In this document: positions 28,308-37,388 of the stretch, one piece after another | How the letters are laid out: each line of letters opens with the position of its first letter | Position numbering within the stretch: position 1 is the first letter of the stretch | DNA from: Pseudomonadales bacterium | Lineage (GTDB): Bacteria; Pseudomonadota; Gammaproteobacteria; Pseudomonadales; JANQJO01 | Length of the DNA: 37,388 nt | Direction: 5' to 3' | Assembly (NCBI GenBank): GCA_028281605.1 | Contig: JANQJO010000040.1 | Location: 1 to 37,388 of the forward strand | The notes under the pieces: model-generated | Databases searched by the model: none | The model's input: the letters and a program-made list of their open reading frames with translations, nothing else | What the model was told of the DNA's origin: nothing | Made by a program: the position numbers and the translations under genes

Positions 28308-29465
28308 ATGTTGTGTATGTCCGATATGGACTTAAAAGATAAAAGAGTGTTGATTCGAGAGGATCTTAACGTCACTTTAGATCAAGGTAAAATTCTTAGT
28401 GATGCGCGTATCAAAGCGGCATTACCTACATTGCGCCTTGCTTTAGAGAAAGGCGCAGCTGTTATGGTGATGTCCCATTTAGGACGCCCTAAAGAAGGGT
28501 TTTTCGATTCAGCTTATAGTTTGCAGCCGGTAGCTGATGCATTAACTGCTGCATTGGGTTTTTCTGTACCTTTGGTTAAAAATTGGATAGATGGTATTGC
28601 CTTACAATCGGGGCAATTGGTGCTGTGTGAGAACGTTCGTTTTAGTATTGGTGAAAAGGCCGATTGCCCTGATTTGGCAAAGCGTATGGCCGATTTATGT
28701 GATCTTTATGTGATGGATGCTTTTGGCACAGCTCATCGTGCTCATGCTTCTACTCATGGAGTTGCACTGAAGGCCAAACTGGCATGTGCGGGCCCTTTAC
28801 TGCAAGCGGAGCTGAATGCCCTTGAGCAAGTGATGAAAAAACCCAAGCACCCATTGGTGGCCATTGTTGGTGGCTCAAAGGTCTCAACAAAGCTGGATGT
28901 GTTAACATCGCTGTCACAGTATGTCGATACTTTGATTGTTGGAGGTGGCATTGCCAATACTTTTTTGGCAGCTACTGGTTGGCCAGTTGGACAATCTTTG
29001 TATGAACCTAATTTATTAGAAACAGCAAAGTCAATTATGGCTGCGGCAAAACTGCCCTTACCCACGGATGTAGTGGTTGCCAATGAAATATCGACTAAAG
29101 CGAAGGCGCAAATTAAACCTGTTGCGCAGGTTACATCTGTAGATATGATTTTAGACATCGGTCCAGAAACTATAGCGTATTATACAGAAATTATTGAGGG
29201 AGCACAGACAATTTTGTGGAATGGGCCAGTTGGTGTGTTTGAGCAAGAGGCTTTTCGTCGAGGCAGTTACGAGATCAGTCGTGCGATTGCTCAGAGCCGA
29301 GCTTATTCAGTAGCAGGAGGAGGGGATACTCTGGCGGCCATTGATTTATTTGAGGTGGAAAAAGGCATTTCATATATTTCCACTGGTGGCGGTGCTTTTT
29401 TAGAGTTTGTGGAAGGTCGGGCACTGCCTGCTGTGGTTGCTTTAGAGGCAGCGGCAGAAAGGTGA
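28308..29465 (+). CDS. pgk: Phosphoglycerate kinase
   Basis: 385 residues. Interconverts 1,3-bisphosphoglycerate plus ADP and 3-phosphoglycerate plus [24 protein letters not shown], the hinge block [47 protein letters not shown] and [14 protein letters not shown] appear in family order. A GAGG lies upstream of the ATG; MSDMDL three codons later is an alternative start. It begins 24 bp after gap. Confidence 0.97.
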   Translation: MLCMSDMDLKDKRVLIREDLNVTLDQGKILSDARIKAALPTLRLALEKGAAVMVMSHLGRPKEGFFDSAYSLQPVADALTAALGFSVPLVKNWIDGIALQSGQLVLCENVRFSIGEKADCPDLAKRMADLCDLYVMDAFGTAHRAHASTHGVALKAKLACAGPLLQAELNALEQVMKKPKHPLVAIVGGSKVSTKLDVLTSLSQYVDTLIVGGGIANTFLAATGWPVGQSLYEPNLLETAKSIMAAAKLPLPTDVVVANEISTKAKAQIKPVAQVTSVDMILDIGPETIAYYTEIIEGAQTILWNGPVGVFEQEAFRRGSYEISRAIAQSRAYSVAGGGDTLAAIDLFEVEKGISYISTGGGAFLEFVEGRALPAVVALEAAAER

Positions 29466-29512
29466 TAAAATTTGATTTGAATTTTCATGTTTGGACTTAA
29501 GGAGAAAAAATA

Positions 29513-30577
29513 ATGGCATTAATCAGTATGAGACAATTATTAGATCATGCAGCTGAGCAAGGATATGGTGTGCCTGCTTTTAATGTCAATAATCTTGAAC
29601 AAATACGTGCAATTATGCAGGCTGCTGATCAAACTGATTCGCCTGTTATTGTGCAAGCATCAGCAGGTGCTCGTAAATACGCTGGTGCTGCTTTTTTGCG
29701 TCATTTGATTTTAGCGGCTGCAGAAGAGTGGCCTCATGTTCCTTTGGCTATGCATCAGGATCATGGAACTTCTCCAGCTGTTTGTCAGCGTTCTATTCAG
29801 TTGGGTTTTACTTCGGTGATGATGGATGGTTCATTGCGAGAAGACGGTAAAACACCTGCTGATTATAAATACAATGTCGATGTGACAACGCAAGTGGTTG
29901 CGATGGCTCATGCTGGCGGTGTTTCAGTTGAGGGAGAGCTGGGCTGCCTTGGGTCATTGGAAACAGGTCAAGCCGGAGAAGAAGATGGGGTAGGTGCCGA
30001 GGGTACTTTAAGTCATGATCAATTATTGACAGATCCAGAAGAAGCGGCTGATTTTGTTAAAAAAACTAAGGTCGATGCCCTTGCGATTGCGATTGGTACC
30101 AGCCATGGTGCGTATAAGTTTACACGTCCCCCTACAGGAGATATTTTAGCTATTGATCGTATTAAAGCTATTCATAAGCGTATTCCGGATACACACTTGG
30201 TTATGCACGGTTCTTCATCTGTGCCTCAAAAATGGCTGGAAATTATCAATAATTATGGAGGCGAGATTCCGGAAACATACGGTGTGCCGGTTGAGGAAAT
30301 TCAAGAAGGAATTAAACACGGTGTTCGTAAGGTAAATATTGATACAGATTTACGTTTATGTTCAACAGGGACTATTAGAGAGTTTTTAGCCAAGCACCGA
30401 AAAGAGTTTGATCCACGTAAATATTTAGGAAAAACGATTAAGGCTATGTGCCAGATTTGTGTGGCAAGATATGAAGCATTTGGCACAGCCGGTCAAGCAC
30501 AAAAAATCAAGCCCATTTTATTAGAAGAGATGTACAAACGTTATGAAAGTGGCTCTTTAGACCCTAGGGTTTTATAG
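29513..30577 (+). CDS. fba: Fructose-bisphosphate aldolase, class II (CbbA-like)
   Basis: 354 residues. A zinc-dependent aldolase joining or splitting fructose 1,6-bisphosphate. Metal/catalytic residues D83 and H84 in [50 protein letters not shown] and NIDTDLRL identify the class IIB branch that is frequent in Calvin-cycle clusters. An AAGGAGA ribosome site precedes the ATG. It ends 3 bp from the stop of the convergent M23 peptidase gene, with no terminator between them. No pyruvate kinase gene lies between pgk and fba. Confidence 0.97.
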   Translation: MALISMRQLLDHAAEQGYGVPAFNVNNLEQIRAIMQAADQTDSPVIVQASAGARKYAGAAFLRHLILAAAEEWPHVPLAMHQDHGTSPAVCQRSIQLGFTSVMMDGSLREDGKTPADYKYNVDVTTQVVAMAHAGGVSVEGELGCLGSLETGQAGEEDGVGAEGTLSHDQLLTDPEEAADFVKKTKVDALAIAIGTSHGAYKFTRPPTGDILAIDRIKAIHKRIPDTHLVMHGSSSVPQKWLEIINNYGGEIPETYGVPVEEIQEGIKHGVRKVNIDTDLRLCSTGTIREFLAKHRKEFDPRKYLGKTIKAMCQICVARYEAFGTAGQAQKIKPILLEEMYKRYESGSLDPRVL

Positions 30578-30580
30578 GCT

Positions 30581-32038
30581 CTATTTTGCTTGTGCGATAG
30601 AGTTTTTTGTCGCAAGATGCTGGTTCAGCTTGGTAGAAATATTATGTGAGACCGCATTAAATGCTTGACGATACTTAGTTTGAATGGGCTCTGCATCTGG
30701 GAATTTAACTTTCAAGGGGTTTTTGTGGATACCGTTGACGCGGAATTCATAATGTAGGTGAGGGCCTGTTGCCAGGCCTGAACTGCCAATGTAGCCTATG
30801 ACATCACCTTGCTTGACTTTTTTACCTTTTTTAATATTTTTAGCATAACCTTGTAGGTGTGCATATAAAGTACTGTAACGTTGTCCATGCTGGATAATAA
30901 CAGTACGACCGTAACCGCCTTTACGTTTGGCATGAATGATTTTACCATCACCTGTGGCCTTGATTGGCGTGCCTCTTCTGGCAGCATAATCTACGCCTTT
31001 GTGGGCTCTAATGGAATGTAAAATGGGGTGCTTACGGCGTAAATTGAAATGTGAAGAAATGCGAGCAAAGCTCACAGGTGAGCGCAAAAACGCTTTTCTA
31101 ATGTTTTTGCCATCTGGGGTATAATAGCTGGTTCTGCCGTCTGGGTGTGTGTAGGCGATGGCTGTGATGGTGCGGTTTTGATTAGTAAAGCGTGCACCTA
31201 AAATTTTTCCAGGAAGTAAGCGATTGTTATTCAAACGGTTTTGTTCGTATAAGACTTCAAAGGAGTCTCCGGTACGTAAGTCCAAGGTAAAGTCGACGTC
31301 CCACGCAAAAATGTCAGCAAATTCCATAATTGTTTTGTCGGAGAGATGAGCTCTTTTTGCTGATGTGTAGAAGGAGTCTTCTATAATACCACTGGCATGG
31401 GCTTGAATAGTATCAATCGTTTTGGAGTGTTCTGTGGCTTTATAATCTCCTGCATTGTTTTTTGCTATAACAACACGGGTCAGAGGGCTTTTATCAAAAG
31501 ATAAGCTTATAACATCTTTGGTTGAAGAATCCAGTGTAAATGTTATTTCTTGACCAGGGTAGATATACCGTAAAGGAGAGGCTGGGTCTTTATAACTGTT
31601 TGTGATTTTATGTAAAGTGTTGGGTGTAAGACTGTGGTCTTGAAAAATTTTAAATAAATTGTCCCCTTGTTGTACGGTGACACTGATTGTACTTAATTTT
31701 TTTGGGGTGGAACGGGTTATATTTAGTTCGGCTTGCTCTTTTTTTGAAGACTTTGTGTCTGCTTCTGTTGTTAGATGTGCTTGATTCTCTTGTGCTTGCT
31801 GAGTATGAGTAGCGGGTTCATTTGCACTGATTGGGGCGGGTGTGCCATCTGGCTTAACAAAGTCAAATTGAACAACTTGCCAGTTTTGTTCAGAGTGTAC
31901 TTCGAGAGGATTGTTGACGATAGCTTCAACCGGAGTATTTTTCGTTAACAAAAGGCTAATAAATAAACAGAACGAGATACCAATAATGATGGCCCAAAGC
32001 TTTTTATCATATTTAACAAGAAATTGCGATTTTTCCAT
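30581..32038 (-). CDS. Membrane-anchored LysM-like/M23 murein endopeptidase (MepM-like)
   Basis: 485 residues. One N-terminal transmembrane helix (about 14-31) anchors it in the inner membrane with the rest periplasmic. A LysM/OapA-like domain (about 116-168) would bind peptidoglycan. The C-terminal LytM/M23 domain keeps its zinc and catalytic residues: H346 and D350 in HKGVDYA, H393 in YAHLQG, and H427/H429 in GPHLHYEF. It should cleave peptide cross-links during wall growth. It resembles E. coli MepM (YebA). It is monocistronic and tail-to-tail with fba. Confidence 0.93.
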   Translation of the reverse strand: MEKSQFLVKYDKKLWAIIIGISFCLFISLLLTKNTPVEAIVNNPLEVHSEQNWQVVQFDFVKPDGTPAPISANEPATHTQQAQENQAHLTTEADTKSSKKEQAELNITRSTPKKLSTISVTVQQGDNLFKIFQDHSLTPNTLHKITNSYKDPASPLRYIYPGQEITFTLDSSTKDVISLSFDKSPLTRVVIAKNNAGDYKATEHSKTIDTIQAHASGIIEDSFYTSAKRAHLSDKTIMEFADIFAWDVDFTLDLRTGDSFEVLYEQNRLNNNRLLPGKILGARFTNQNRTITAIAYTHPDGRTSYYTPDGKNIRKAFLRSPVSFARISSHFNLRRKHPILHSIRAHKGVDYAARRGTPIKATGDGKIIHAKRKGGYGRTVIIQHGQRYSTLYAHLQGYAKNIKKGKKVKQGDVIGYIGSSGLATGPHLHYEFRVNGIHKNPLKVKFPDAEPIQTKYRQAFNAVSHNISTKLNQHLATKNSIAQAK

Positions 32039-32354
32039 TCTAATAACGACCTAGACAAATTAAATAGATTCTTGCGTTGTTGTGCATATCATCCCAACAT
32101 AAAGGGCACATGAATGTTGCCGTATAGCAATAATAGACTATTAATGAAAGAACTTCAGGCATAAAGCTTTATAATGTGCTGTATTTCGCGGTTCGTCCTT
32201 GATGTTGATAGAGCTGAATTTCTTAGAGTTGCCGTATAGGATAGTTACCGCTTTTAGCAAGGATTTAAATGATTCGCTTTAAAAAAGTGTTAGAAAATAT
32301 GATGAAACCGGAATATGACGTTAGGATGAATTGTAAAATCAACACTTATCAAAA
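32039..32354. other. Intergenic region upstream of the M23 peptidase
   Basis: 316 bp. It should hold the promoter of the leftward peptidase gene and the 3' end of algC. A 12-bp direct repeat GTTGCCGTATAG occurs at 32116-32127 and 32228-32239. A 29-codon open frame (32269-32358) preceded by AAGGA is present but has no other support. No terminator hairpin was seen. Confidence 0.4.
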
Positions 32355-34931
32355 TTAAAATGGTAATAACAGCGCAGAATCCACTTTAAGCAAATTACGC
32401 CGAAATTCCTCTTGTATTTTATCAAGTTGTTGTTCAGTATCTGCTTCAAACCTAGCAACCAAAGTCGGGGTCGTATTCGACGCTCTCACTAAACCCCAAC
32501 CGTAATCATAATCCACACGAATACCATCTATAGTAATAACTTTACCCTCAAACTCACCGCTATACTGTAGCTCTTCTATAATTTTGAATTTTGAATCTTC
32601 AGAAACAGCAATACCAATTTCTGGTGTAGAAAACTTTTCAGGTAAACTGTCAAAAACATCATCTACTGATCGTGTTTCCATGGATAATAACTCAAGCAAC
32701 CTTGCAGCACTATAGAGCGCATCATCAAAACCATACCAACGGTCATTAAAAAATATGTGGCCACTCATTTCACCTGCAATTAACGCTCCAGTTTCTTTTA
32801 ATTTAGCTTTAATCAAGGAGTGACCTGTTTTCCACATAATAGGGCGTCCACCTTGTGAGGTAACAATAGCATTCAAGTCACTGGTACATTTAACATCAAA
32901 TATCACATCTCCACCTGGATTACGTGATAAAATATCCTTAGCATATAGCATCAATAAACGATCTGGAAAAATTATTTTTCCAGATCGTGTAACAACTCCA
33001 AGCCGATCTCCATCACCATCGAACGCTAAACCTACATCCGCTTCTTCTGCTATAACTGTTTCAATTAGAGTTGTTAGATTTTCAGGCTTACTTGGATCTG
33101 GGTGATGGTTCGGAAACTGTCCATCTACCTCACAAAATAAAGGCGTCACTTCGCACCCCAATTGCCTTAGCAATGATAACAATGTAGGCCCCACCACACC
33201 ATTTCCAGCATCAACAACCACTTTCATTGGCCTAGCTAACACAATATCTTGGGTCACTCGCTCTAAATAACTTGTTTCAATATCAACCTGTTCAATTTGA
33301 CCTTGTCCTGCTTTATATTGATTTCTTTCAATGATCTGTTTAAGAGCAATAATTTGTGTTCCATATAAAGTTTCACCCGCTATCACTATCTTTAAACCAT
33401 TATAATTTGGCGGATTATGACTACCCGTTACCATCACACCAGAAGCTGTGCCTAAAGTATAAGTACCAAAATAAACCAAAGGTGTAGAAACTTGCCCGAT
33501 ATCAATAACATCACAACCTGAAGCCATCAAACCTCTTTGCAATGCTTGACCCAAGGCCTCAGAAGAAAGACGACCGTCTCTACCTACCACAACCTTATTT
33601 TCACCTTTAGTTTGTGCGTACGTACCGATAGCCTGGCCTAACCACTGCACCACTTCTATTGTCAAAGCCTCTTCAACCACACCTCTAATATCGTATTGCC
33701 GAAATATTGTTGGTTCTAGCATAACTTCATTACCTTGTTGATTAGAGCTACTTGTCTCAAACAACTCTTCATCTTCCAAATCAAGGTCAACATCCAATAA
33801 GTCTTGATCTTGAAATAAAGAAGAACTTTCCCTTTCTGAAGGAGACTGAAGACCAATAGCTTGTTGCTGAGAATCGATTTCCTTCTTGTTTTCCGTAAAA
33901 TTAGGCGATTTAGATTCATTAGAAACACGAGCCTTATTCGATAAAGACTCAAAAGTTTTCTCCAAACTACGGTGCGCCGCATCAAAACCAGCGAGACTGT
34001 AATCATGCAAACTGACTGCAGGGCGATTACTTTCTTTAAAAGCGATTGCTAGTTTCTGCAAGTTTTTCTGCAGTGTGTTCAATAAAGACCCAACAATTAA
34101 CAACATCAGCACCGCTAAAAATACCCCAGCCACTCCACCATAGATAATTTTACTGGTCATTCCCTTATGATCTTTATAAGGCTCTTCAGTCAATCCTAAA
34201 GTAATACGCCATGTCATTCCAAATAAGTTAATATTTTTACTTACATGCTCAACTTGGTTGGATAGCCCTGATATCATCCAATCAACCTCTCGACCATTTA
34301 TTACTTGAGCAATATGCAAATAACCCAGCTCTTGTGACATCTGCAAAAGTTGTTTCTCAAATACTTGGGTTCGATACGTAACTAAAACAGTTCCAATAAT
34401 TTCTCCTGTTGCGTTTTTTATCGGAGAACCAAAAAAAATATTGTGTTCTCCATTTAATGTAACCAATTCTGGAAGCACTTGATCACCCTTTTCCAAGGAA
34501 CGCAAAAGATCTAATTGAGCAAAACTAATCGATTTCTTATTTCTAGAGAGCTTTTTAACGGTTGATAAAGGAGAAATAATCACTTCTTTTAAATTTGAAT
34601 CGGCACTAGTAAAGTAAGTTTCTAACAGAGCTCTCTCCTGCTCAGAGTTTATTTTATCTGTTAAGCTCACAATTTCACTTATGCTGGATACGTTTTTATG
34701 AATCCCTTCTAAAACCTGCTTAATTTTTTGTTCGGTTTGAGAAAAAATGTAGTCTTTCAACAAATTATAAACTTCTCTCTCAATAGTAGAAACTGTCATT
34801 TGTTGAACAAACAGAGTCAATATGACTGGAACCAACAAGGTAAAAAAACAAGCCGATAACATCAAACTCCGTGCAACATTAGCTGGTTTCTTTTTTGAAG
34901 ATTTTAATGTGCTCACCTTCACTGTTTTCAC
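32355..34931 (-). CDS. algC: Phosphomannomutase/phosphoglucomutase with membrane sensor-like N-terminus
   Basis: 858 residues, nearly twice a minimal AlgC. Residues 1-~290 have two transmembrane helices (about 22-45 and 262-285) around a ~215-residue periplasmic part that looks like a Cache-type sensor. An acidic, Ser/Gln-rich linker follows (~330-405). The mutase domain (about 407-855) has the phosphoserine loop TGSHNPP (S504), metal loop DGDGD (638-642), sugar loop GEMSGH and phosphate-binding RASNTTPTLVARFE. It interconverts 1- and 6-phosphates of mannose or glucose for envelope sugars. The start is GTG, overlapping the coaBC stop (GTGA), so the two are translationally coupled. Long AlgC forms are known in Pseudomonas relatives. 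Regulation by a periplasmic ligand is inferred. Confidence 0.93.
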   Translation of the reverse strand: MKTVKVSTLKSSKKKPANVARSLMLSACFFTLLVPVILTLFVQQMTVSTIEREVYNLLKDYIFSQTEQKIKQVLEGIHKNVSSISEIVSLTDKINSEQERALLETYFTSADSNLKEVIISPLSTVKKLSRNKKSISFAQLDLLRSLEKGDQVLPELVTLNGEHNIFFGSPIKNATGEIIGTVLVTYRTQVFEKQLLQMSQELGYLHIAQVINGREVDWMISGLSNQVEHVSKNINLFGMTWRITLGLTEEPYKDHKGMTSKIIYGGVAGVFLAVLMLLIVGSLLNTLQKNLQKLAIAFKESNRPAVSLHDYSLAGFDAAHRSLEKTFESLSNKARVSNESKSPNFTENKKEIDSQQQAIGLQSPSERESSSLFQDQDLLDVDLDLEDEELFETSSSNQQGNEVMLEPTIFRQYDIRGVVEEALTIEVVQWLGQAIGTYAQTKGENKVVVGRDGRLSSEALGQALQRGLMASGCDVIDIGQVSTPLVYFGTYTLGTASGVMVTGSHNPPNYNGLKIVIAGETLYGTQIIALKQIIERNQYKAGQGQIEQVDIETSYLERVTQDIVLARPMKVVVDAGNGVVGPTLLSLLRQLGCEVTPLFCEVDGQFPNHHPDPSKPENLTTLIETVIAEEADVGLAFDGDGDRLGVVTRSGKIIFPDRLLMLYAKDILSRNPGGDVIFDVKCTSDLNAIVTSQGGRPIMWKTGHSLIKAKLKETGALIAGEMSGHIFFNDRWYGFDDALYSAARLLELLSMETRSVDDVFDSLPEKFSTPEIGIAVSEDSKFKIIEELQYSGEFEGKVITIDGIRVDYDYGWGLVRASNTTPTLVARFEADTEQQLDKIQEEFRRNLLKVDSALLLPF

Positions 34932-36172
34932 AAACCTGAAGCCTTTTGCTTCTTGAATTTAGTGATATACTTTACCAAAGTAACGGCTAGATCTCTTTTT
35001 TCTTGCATAGGTAAAGGAATTTCCTCTTGAGGAGTCAATAAAGTCACCTCATTATAGTCACTATTGAAGCCAATATCACTTCGACTTACGTCATTAGCAA
35101 TCATCATATCCACTTTCTTTTGTGTTAACTTACGTCTGGCATAGTGTAATACATTATCAGTTTCAGCAGCAAAGCCAATCACATAAGTAGATGTCTGTAA
35201 GGCGGCTACCCCTGCCAAAATGTCAGGGTTTTGTATCAAATTCAGCGAAAATAACTTAGTTTTCTCAGATTTCTTTACTTTGCCAACAAGAGCATTTTCA
35301 GGTTTAAAGTCAGCTACAGCAGCAGCGCCTATAAATACCTGGCATTGATTTTTTTGAACAAAAAACACAGCCTGCTCAAACATTTCCTGTGCGGTTATGA
35401 CCTTAATACATCTAACACCCTCGGGTGTTTTCAACTCAACCGGGCCAGATATCAAAACAACATCGAATCCTGCTCGTACTGCAGCTTCAGCCAATGCAAA
35501 CCCCATTTTACCAGAGCTGTAATTACTGATATAACGCACTGAGTCAATAGGCTCTCTAGTTGAACCTGCTGTAATGACCCAAAGCTCTTTTTCACTCAAA
35601 CTTGCAGGCTCTATTGAGGAAGGTCTTAAAAACTGTTGGCAATGCTCAAGTAAGATCTCTGGTTCAAGTAAACGCCCAAACCCCAATTCACCACAAGCCT
35701 GATCTCCAGAATCAGGCCCAACAACAAAGCAACTTCTCTCCTTTAAAACACTTATGTTAGCTTGGGTAGCAGGATTACTCCACATTTTAGCATTCATCGC
35801 TGGTGCTATCATTAATGGCGCTTCTGTAGCCAAGCAAAGCGTTGTTAACAAATCATCAGCTAAACCATGGCTTAGCTTTGCTATGAAATGTGCAGTAGCT
35901 GGTGCAACTAACACCAAATCGGCCCAACGAGCTAGCTCAATATGGCCCATAGCTATTTCACCATGAGAGTTTAACAAACTCACAGAAACCAGTTCATTTG
36001 TCAGTGATTGCAAAGTCAGTGGGGTAATAAATGACGTTGCTCCCTCAGTCATTACAACTTTAACTTTAAAATTTCGCTTAATCAGTAAGCGAGCAAGCTC
36101 AGCCGCTTTATAGCAAGCAACTCCACCACATAAGGCCAGAAGAATGTTAGTTTTATAATCAGTTGTGCTCAT
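34928..36172 (-). CDS. coaBC: Bifunctional CoaBC (Dfp): phosphopantothenoylcysteine synthetase/decarboxylase
   Basis: 414 residues. The N-terminal flavin-dependent decarboxylase (about 1-190) has GGVACYKAAEL, catalytic H77 in GHIELARWADLVLVAPAT, PAMNAKMW (124-131) and C160 in ACGELGFGR. The C-terminal synthetase (about 195-405) has ITAGSTREPIDSVRYISNYS followed by SGKMGFA, and KKSEKTKLFSLNLIQNPDI. Together they convert 4'-phosphopantothenate plus cysteine into 4'-phosphopantetheine for CoA. It overlaps algC by 4 nt. In many gammaproteobacteria coaBC also precedes dut/algC, so the pairing is expected. Confidence 0.97.
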   Translation of the reverse strand: MSTTDYKTNILLALCGGVACYKAAELARLLIKRNFKVKVVMTEGATSFITPLTLQSLTNELVSVSLLNSHGEIAMGHIELARWADLVLVAPATAHFIAKLSHGLADDLLTTLCLATEAPLMIAPAMNAKMWSNPATQANISVLKERSCFVVGPDSGDQACGELGFGRLLEPEILLEHCQQFLRPSSIEPASLSEKELWVITAGSTREPIDSVRYISNYSSGKMGFALAEAAVRAGFDVVLISGPVELKTPEGVRCIKVITAQEMFEQAVFFVQKNQCQVFIGAAAVADFKPENALVGKVKKSEKTKLFSLNLIQNPDILAGVAALQTSTYVIGFAAETDNVLHYARRKLTQKKVDMMIANDVSRSDIGFNSDYNEVTLLTPQEEIPLPMQEKRDLAVTLVKYITKFKKQKASGL

Positions 36173-36527
36173 ATATTTACTTTAATTTATTCATCCACTA
36201 ACGCTTGAACAAACAGATTTCAACCCTTCTAATTTATAAAGATTTGAAAACAAAAAACCTATAATTTCTTTGATACCAACTGAGTACTACAAAAATATTC
36301 TTCATGTTTTCATTAATTTTTGTATGAATTTCTCCAGGTGTGTATAGTTTTTTTGTCTCAGGATTAATCATATAAAACAGCCATGAGCGATGCAATTTTC
36401 GTCACCTCAAGTGATGAAAATTGTATTTCACGGTAAAATACTTTTTGATACTTGTATGCCTTCTTGACTACTACCAGCTTCTAACGCTCGGCCTACTGTA
36501 TCAGTATACTGAGCCGTTCCATTAAAC
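36173..36527. other. Intergenic region upstream of coaBC
   Basis: About 355 bp with the presumed coaBC promoter near its left end and the palindromic repeat at 36373-36440. On the minus strand, 36433-36520 stays open and runs into a stop codon within that repeat. It may be a scrap of the tnpB C-terminus, but I cannot confirm this by eye. Confidence 0.4.
36373..36440 (-). repeat. 68-bp palindromic repeat, copy 2
   Basis: The reverse complement of the unit at 15952-16019, with about 90% identity and one single-base gap. The stem reads CAATTTTCATCAC and GTGACGAAAATTG. It lies just beyond the 3' side of the broken tnpB, where IS200/IS605 elements carry their right-end hairpin, which suggests (but does not prove) that the repeat derives from such an end. 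Confidence 0.75.
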
Positions 36528-37031
36528 CTATCCAAAACTATCCAAAAATCGTAATGCTTCTCGCATCCTCACCCAATCTAAGTTGGGAATACGAATACTT
36601 TTGCCTTATTATAGCAAATTGGTCATTGATTATCGTAAAACGATCATGTATCCCCTTTTTACGAAATCTGGGATACTTTGCCCGACCAGAAAAAAAGTTT
36701 CCAAAGGCTTGCCCAAGCTGAATAATCGCCATTTGAGGGGCGTTCTTTGTCACTTCAAGCATCCACGGAAACTGCTCTCGTTTATAGCATTGAGCTGACG
36801 ACGTAACGCCGCTTGGGAAGGCTTTGATAAACTATCATCTGTTTGACAGGCTTCATATTGTTTTTGCCATTCGTTCAATGCCCAATTATATGAAAACCGT
36901 GCCACACCACTGGCTTTGGCAAAGATAGGTGGCCTGTTTTCATTAATGGCTCCTGTATCGTTTGAAAAGTAATCAATAATACCGTCTGTGATTATAACAT
37001 TATTAAATTTTACTGGAAGTGATTGATTCAA
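36528..37031 (-). pseudogene. Broken IS200/IS605-type tnpB (N-terminal third)
   Basis: Three reading frames together give TnpB signatures in order: FAKASGVARFSYNWALNEWQ, KPSQAALRRQLNAI, then after a frameshift near 36750 VTKNAPQMAIIQLGQAFGNF and RAKYPRFRKKGIHDRF, then after another near 36610 IRIPNLDWVRMREALRF. The RNA-guided nuclease core that should follow is missing. A 10-bp tandem duplication (36528-36537 and 36538-36547) sits at the break. Intact TnpB proteins are about 400 residues, so this is a decayed fragment without nuclease function. It was presumably inserted upstream of coaBC. Confidence 0.85.
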
Positions 37032-37086
37032 TTCTCTTCCTCTGAGATTGTTACCCTTCTTATTTAAGCCTCAAGGAAAATGGATC

Positions 37087-37388
37087 ATGAGCAAAATATC
37101 TAAGTTGAAAAAAAGCAGAGCAAACTGGAAAGGTAAGTCAATTGATCGTGGTAGTGAGAATCGCAAACTAAAAAAAGAACTCAAGCGCATGAGACGCGAG
37201 CGAGATCGGCTTAAACAAGAAAATAAAGAACTAAAAGCTCAACTTGACAACCAAACGAAGCCATATGGAAACATCAGACCTTATTCAGATCACCCTTCAA
37301 TTGTTTGTCTCTGGTCGTATCAGCTTTCGAGCAACGGCGCGAGTCATTGATATCTTAGCACCGAGGCTTGGTATTCAAAAAGCGCCTA
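37087..37388 (+). pseudogene. Frameshifted transposase fragment, cut by window edge
   Basis: From the ATG at 37087 (AAGGA 9 nt upstream) the product is a lysine/arginine-rich coiled coil (MSKISKLKKSRANWKGKS onward) typical of the N-terminus of a DDE-type transposase family. About residue 60 the natural frame is lost. The next frame, open from 37264 to the window end, continues with LIQITLQLFVSGRISFRATA and VIDILAPRLGIQKAP, the conserved block of the same family. A one-base frameshift near 37265 is therefore likely. The rest of the gene lies outside the window. I cannot assign the IS family with certainty. Confidence 0.7.

Noticed and set aside
32269..32358. 29-codon open frame with AAGGA upstream
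   Set aside because: Too short to judge, overlaps the end of algC on the other strand, and there is no similarity evidence; mentioned only in the intergenic note.
37048..37086. Upstream ATG for the right-edge transposase fragment
   Set aside because: The ATG at 37087 has AAGGA at proper spacing and begins the conserved coiled coil; the extra 13 residues look non-native.

Overview
The window looks like chromosomal DNA from a low-GC (by eye about 40%) gammaproteobacterium. The evidence is a large-form PlsB, the rplU-rpmA-obg-proB order, a bifunctional CoaBC, an AlgC-type phosphomannomutase with a membrane-anchored N-terminus, and a tkt-gap-pgk-fba cluster. A homomeric ATP sulfurylase of the type common in sulfur-oxidising lineages, an ankyrin protein and several decayed mobile elements fit a Thiotrichales/Legionellales-like background. 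The genus cannot be fixed from sequence reading alone.

Layout. 1-5227: accessory region with an unrecognised exported protein, an ankyrin-repeat protein, two hairpin elements sharing a conserved core, and a 955-residue three-module fusion (extended SDR/epimerase, degenerate SDR, HisC-like PLP aminotransferase). 5624-9503: a two-gene operon encoding a TIR/deoxyribosyltransferase-like protein with a helical repeat region, then a protein with a related helical region fused to a patatin-like phospholipase. This is the best candidate for an undescribed system, probably nucleotide-signal-controlled defence. 9565-13353: PlsB, a small membrane protein and an aspartoacylase-like amidohydrolase. 13492-15756: a GAF-PAS-GGDEF-EAL protein. 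15757-17098: mobile-element debris around a chalcone-isomerase-like exported protein. 17099-20092: rplU-rpmA-obg-proB, read leftward from a good sigma70-type promoter. 20454-23482: a type I secretion ABC transporter and its membrane fusion protein. 23528-24712: sat. 25184-30577: tkt-gap-pgk-fba. 30581-36172: an M23 murein hydrolase, then coaBC-algC. 36373 to the end: a palindromic repeat, a broken IS200/IS605 tnpB and a frameshifted transposase cut off by the window edge.

How the genes fit together. The housekeeping blocks supply central carbon metabolism (tkt, gap, pgk, fba), sulfate activation or sulfur oxidation (sat), phospholipid synthesis (plsB), CoA and sugar-phosphate synthesis (coaBC, algC), ribosome assembly and proline synthesis. 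Between them lie accessory units (defence-like operon, fusion enzyme, type I exporter, ankyrin protein) and short repeats. At least three repeat families recur within these 37 kb: the conserved-core hairpin, a 68-bp palindrome with a covarying stem, and ends of a GGCTTTGTCAAAAC-type inverted repeat.
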